Positions 63,245 through 64,000 of a stretch of DNA of 64,000 bases are shown here, piece after piece (positions within the stretch are counted from its first letter, which is position 1; the number at the start of each line of letters is the position of its first letter). Origin of the DNA: Sporosarcina ureae (lineage in GTDB: Bacteria; Bacillota; Bacilli; Bacillales_A; Planococcaceae); contig NZ_CP015207.1 of the NCBI RefSeq assembly GCF_002101375.1, positions 3,116,001 through 3,180,000 of the forward strand. The letters run 5' to 3'. The position numbers and the translations under genes are program-made. The notes beneath the pieces were generated by a model. It was not told where the DNA came from. It ran no database searches and saw only the letters and a program-made list of their open reading frames with translations.

Positions 63245-64000
63245 ATGGAAGCATCTGTTGAGAAGCAACACGCTCTATTGTCACAAGAAAAAATGCGAGA
63301 ACTCATCAAAGAATCACAAGCGGGTGACAAAGAAGCTAGACGAATGATGGTAGAAGGCAATACAAGACTTGTGTGGTCCATCGTTCAACGCTTCGCTTCG
63401 CGTGGTGCGGATTTAGAAGATTTATTTCAAATAGGCTGCATTGGCTTGATGAAATCAATAGATAAGTTCGATCTATCCTATGAGGTGAAGTTTTCAACGT
63501 ATGCTGTACCGATGATCGTCGGAGAAATACAACGTTATTTACGTGACGATGGAATGGTGAAAGTAGGACGCACCATTCGTGAGTTAAGTTATAAAATTCG
63601 TCACGCAACCGATGATTTCTTTAAGAAAAACGGACGTTCACCATCTATTTCGGAAATGGCGGAAATATTAGAAGTGAAACAAGAAGATATTATTCTAGCT
63701 TCAGATGCGCTCCGTGATCCCGCCTCGCTACATGAACAATTGTATGAGAGTGATGGGGATAGCTTAACGTTAATGGATCAACTTCGAGACGATAGATCAG
63801 AGAGGGTATTCGATCATATTCCGTTACGAGATGTCATTACACGGTTGAATAAACGTGATCAGACAATCATTTATATGCGCTATTATTTAGATTACACACA
63901 AAGTGATATTGCGAAACGAATCGGAATATCACAAGTTCAAGTATCACGGTTGGAAAAGAAAATACTAGCTCAAATGAAAACATGGATGGGCGCAGATGCC
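63245..64000 (+). CDS. sigF: RNA polymerase sigma factor SigF (3' end cut by window edge)
   Basis: 252 codons are visible, open to the window edge; the family length is about 255, so only the last few residues are missing. Sigma F is the first forespore-specific sigma factor. Region 2 (NTRLVWSIVQRFASRGADLEDLFQIGCIGLMK, split across 2.1-2.2), region 3 and region 4 helix-turn-helix (YTQSDIAKRIGISQVQVSRLEK) are all present. ATG 63245 follows GAGGTGA. It is the third gene of the spoIIA operon, coupled to its own regulators. Confidence 0.97.
   Translation, partial: MEASVEKQHALLSQEKMRELIKESQAGDKEARRMMVEGNTRLVWSIVQRFASRGADLEDLFQIGCIGLMKSIDKFDLSYEVKFSTYAVPMIVGEIQRYLRDDGMVKVGRTIRELSYKIRHATDDFFKKNGRSPSISEMAEILEVKQEDIILASDALRDPASLHEQLYESDGDSLTLMDQLRDDRSERVFDHIPLRDVITRLNKRDQTIIYMRYYLDYTQSDIAKRIGISQVQVSRLEKKILAQMKTWMGADA

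Overview
The window is a 64 kb piece of chromosome from an endospore-forming, low-GC Bacillota. The gene order closely follows Bacillus subtilis (recA-rny-ymdB-spoVS-miaB-ricA-cotE-mutS-mutL; lexA/yneA-yneB-ynzC-tkt-sirA-yneF; nudF-fur-xerD-deoB-pdp-spoIIA). Several differences point to a relative such as a Sporosarcina-type Planococcaceae: no glnRA between ynbB and lexA, glpD inside the mut/miaA operon, and no pupG or dacF before spoIIA. That taxonomic placement is inference. Sporulation is clearly encoded (spoVS, cotE, sirA, prkA-yhbH-spoVR, spoIIAA-AB-sigF).

Layout. 1-6.2 kb: recA tail, RNase Y, YmdB, SpoVS, MiaB, RicA, CotE. 6.6-14.8 kb: a tight operon mutS-mutL-glpD-hydrolase-miaA-hfq. 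14.8-21.3 kb: ynbB, then the divergent SOS locus lexA / yneA-yneB-ynzC with three LexA boxes, then tkt, sirA, yneF. 21.3-25 kb: yqkD, a disrupted HMG-CoA lyase, yqkE, an unrecognised gene and an RsbR-type stressosome protein. 25-27.2 kb: serC and a YpfJ-type metallopeptidase. 27.2-34.6 kb: a formate block of an OFA-family transporter, fdhD, yrhF, a 974-residue Cys-type formate dehydrogenase, yrhD and purU. 34.6-40.5 kb: a YitT protein and the prkA-yhbH-spoVR trio with sigma-E-like promoters. 40.5-46 kb: two ABC importers (polar amino acid type and TrpXYZ-like). 46-50.2 kb: ilvE, an amino-acid oxidoreductase, psuG, xth. 50.2-51.3 kb: an insertion scar with a truncated DUF2971-like ORF, the 3' end of a group II intron (domain V readable base by base) and a GC-rich palindrome. 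51.3-56.9 kb: a CynX-type MFS, an AEC permease, the xanthine/guanine riboswitch-xpt-pbuX unit and an aldo/keto reductase. 56.9-64 kb: nudF, a five-helix membrane protein in the spoIIM position, fur, xerD, deoB, pdp and spoIIAA-spoIIAB-sigF, which runs off the end.

Most of the window is well-known housekeeping. The points most worth a second look are: (1) an HMG-CoA lyase reading frame whose in-frame UGA lies exactly at the catalytic cysteine and which also has a frameshift at an A9 tract; (2) two sporulation genes, cotE and spoVR, that appear to start at CTG codons with good Shine-Dalgarno sequences and family-consistent N termini; (3) a long hairpin-rich leader before RNase Y; (4) a 20-bp hairpin ending in T7 between promoter and start of the formate dehydrogenase gene; (5) a RicA without any cysteine; (6) the intron scar; and (7) a hairpin-rich non-coding stretch just upstream of the Spo0A/sigma-H-type spoIIA promoter. 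No CRISPR array, tRNA, rRNA, intact transposon or prophage was seen.
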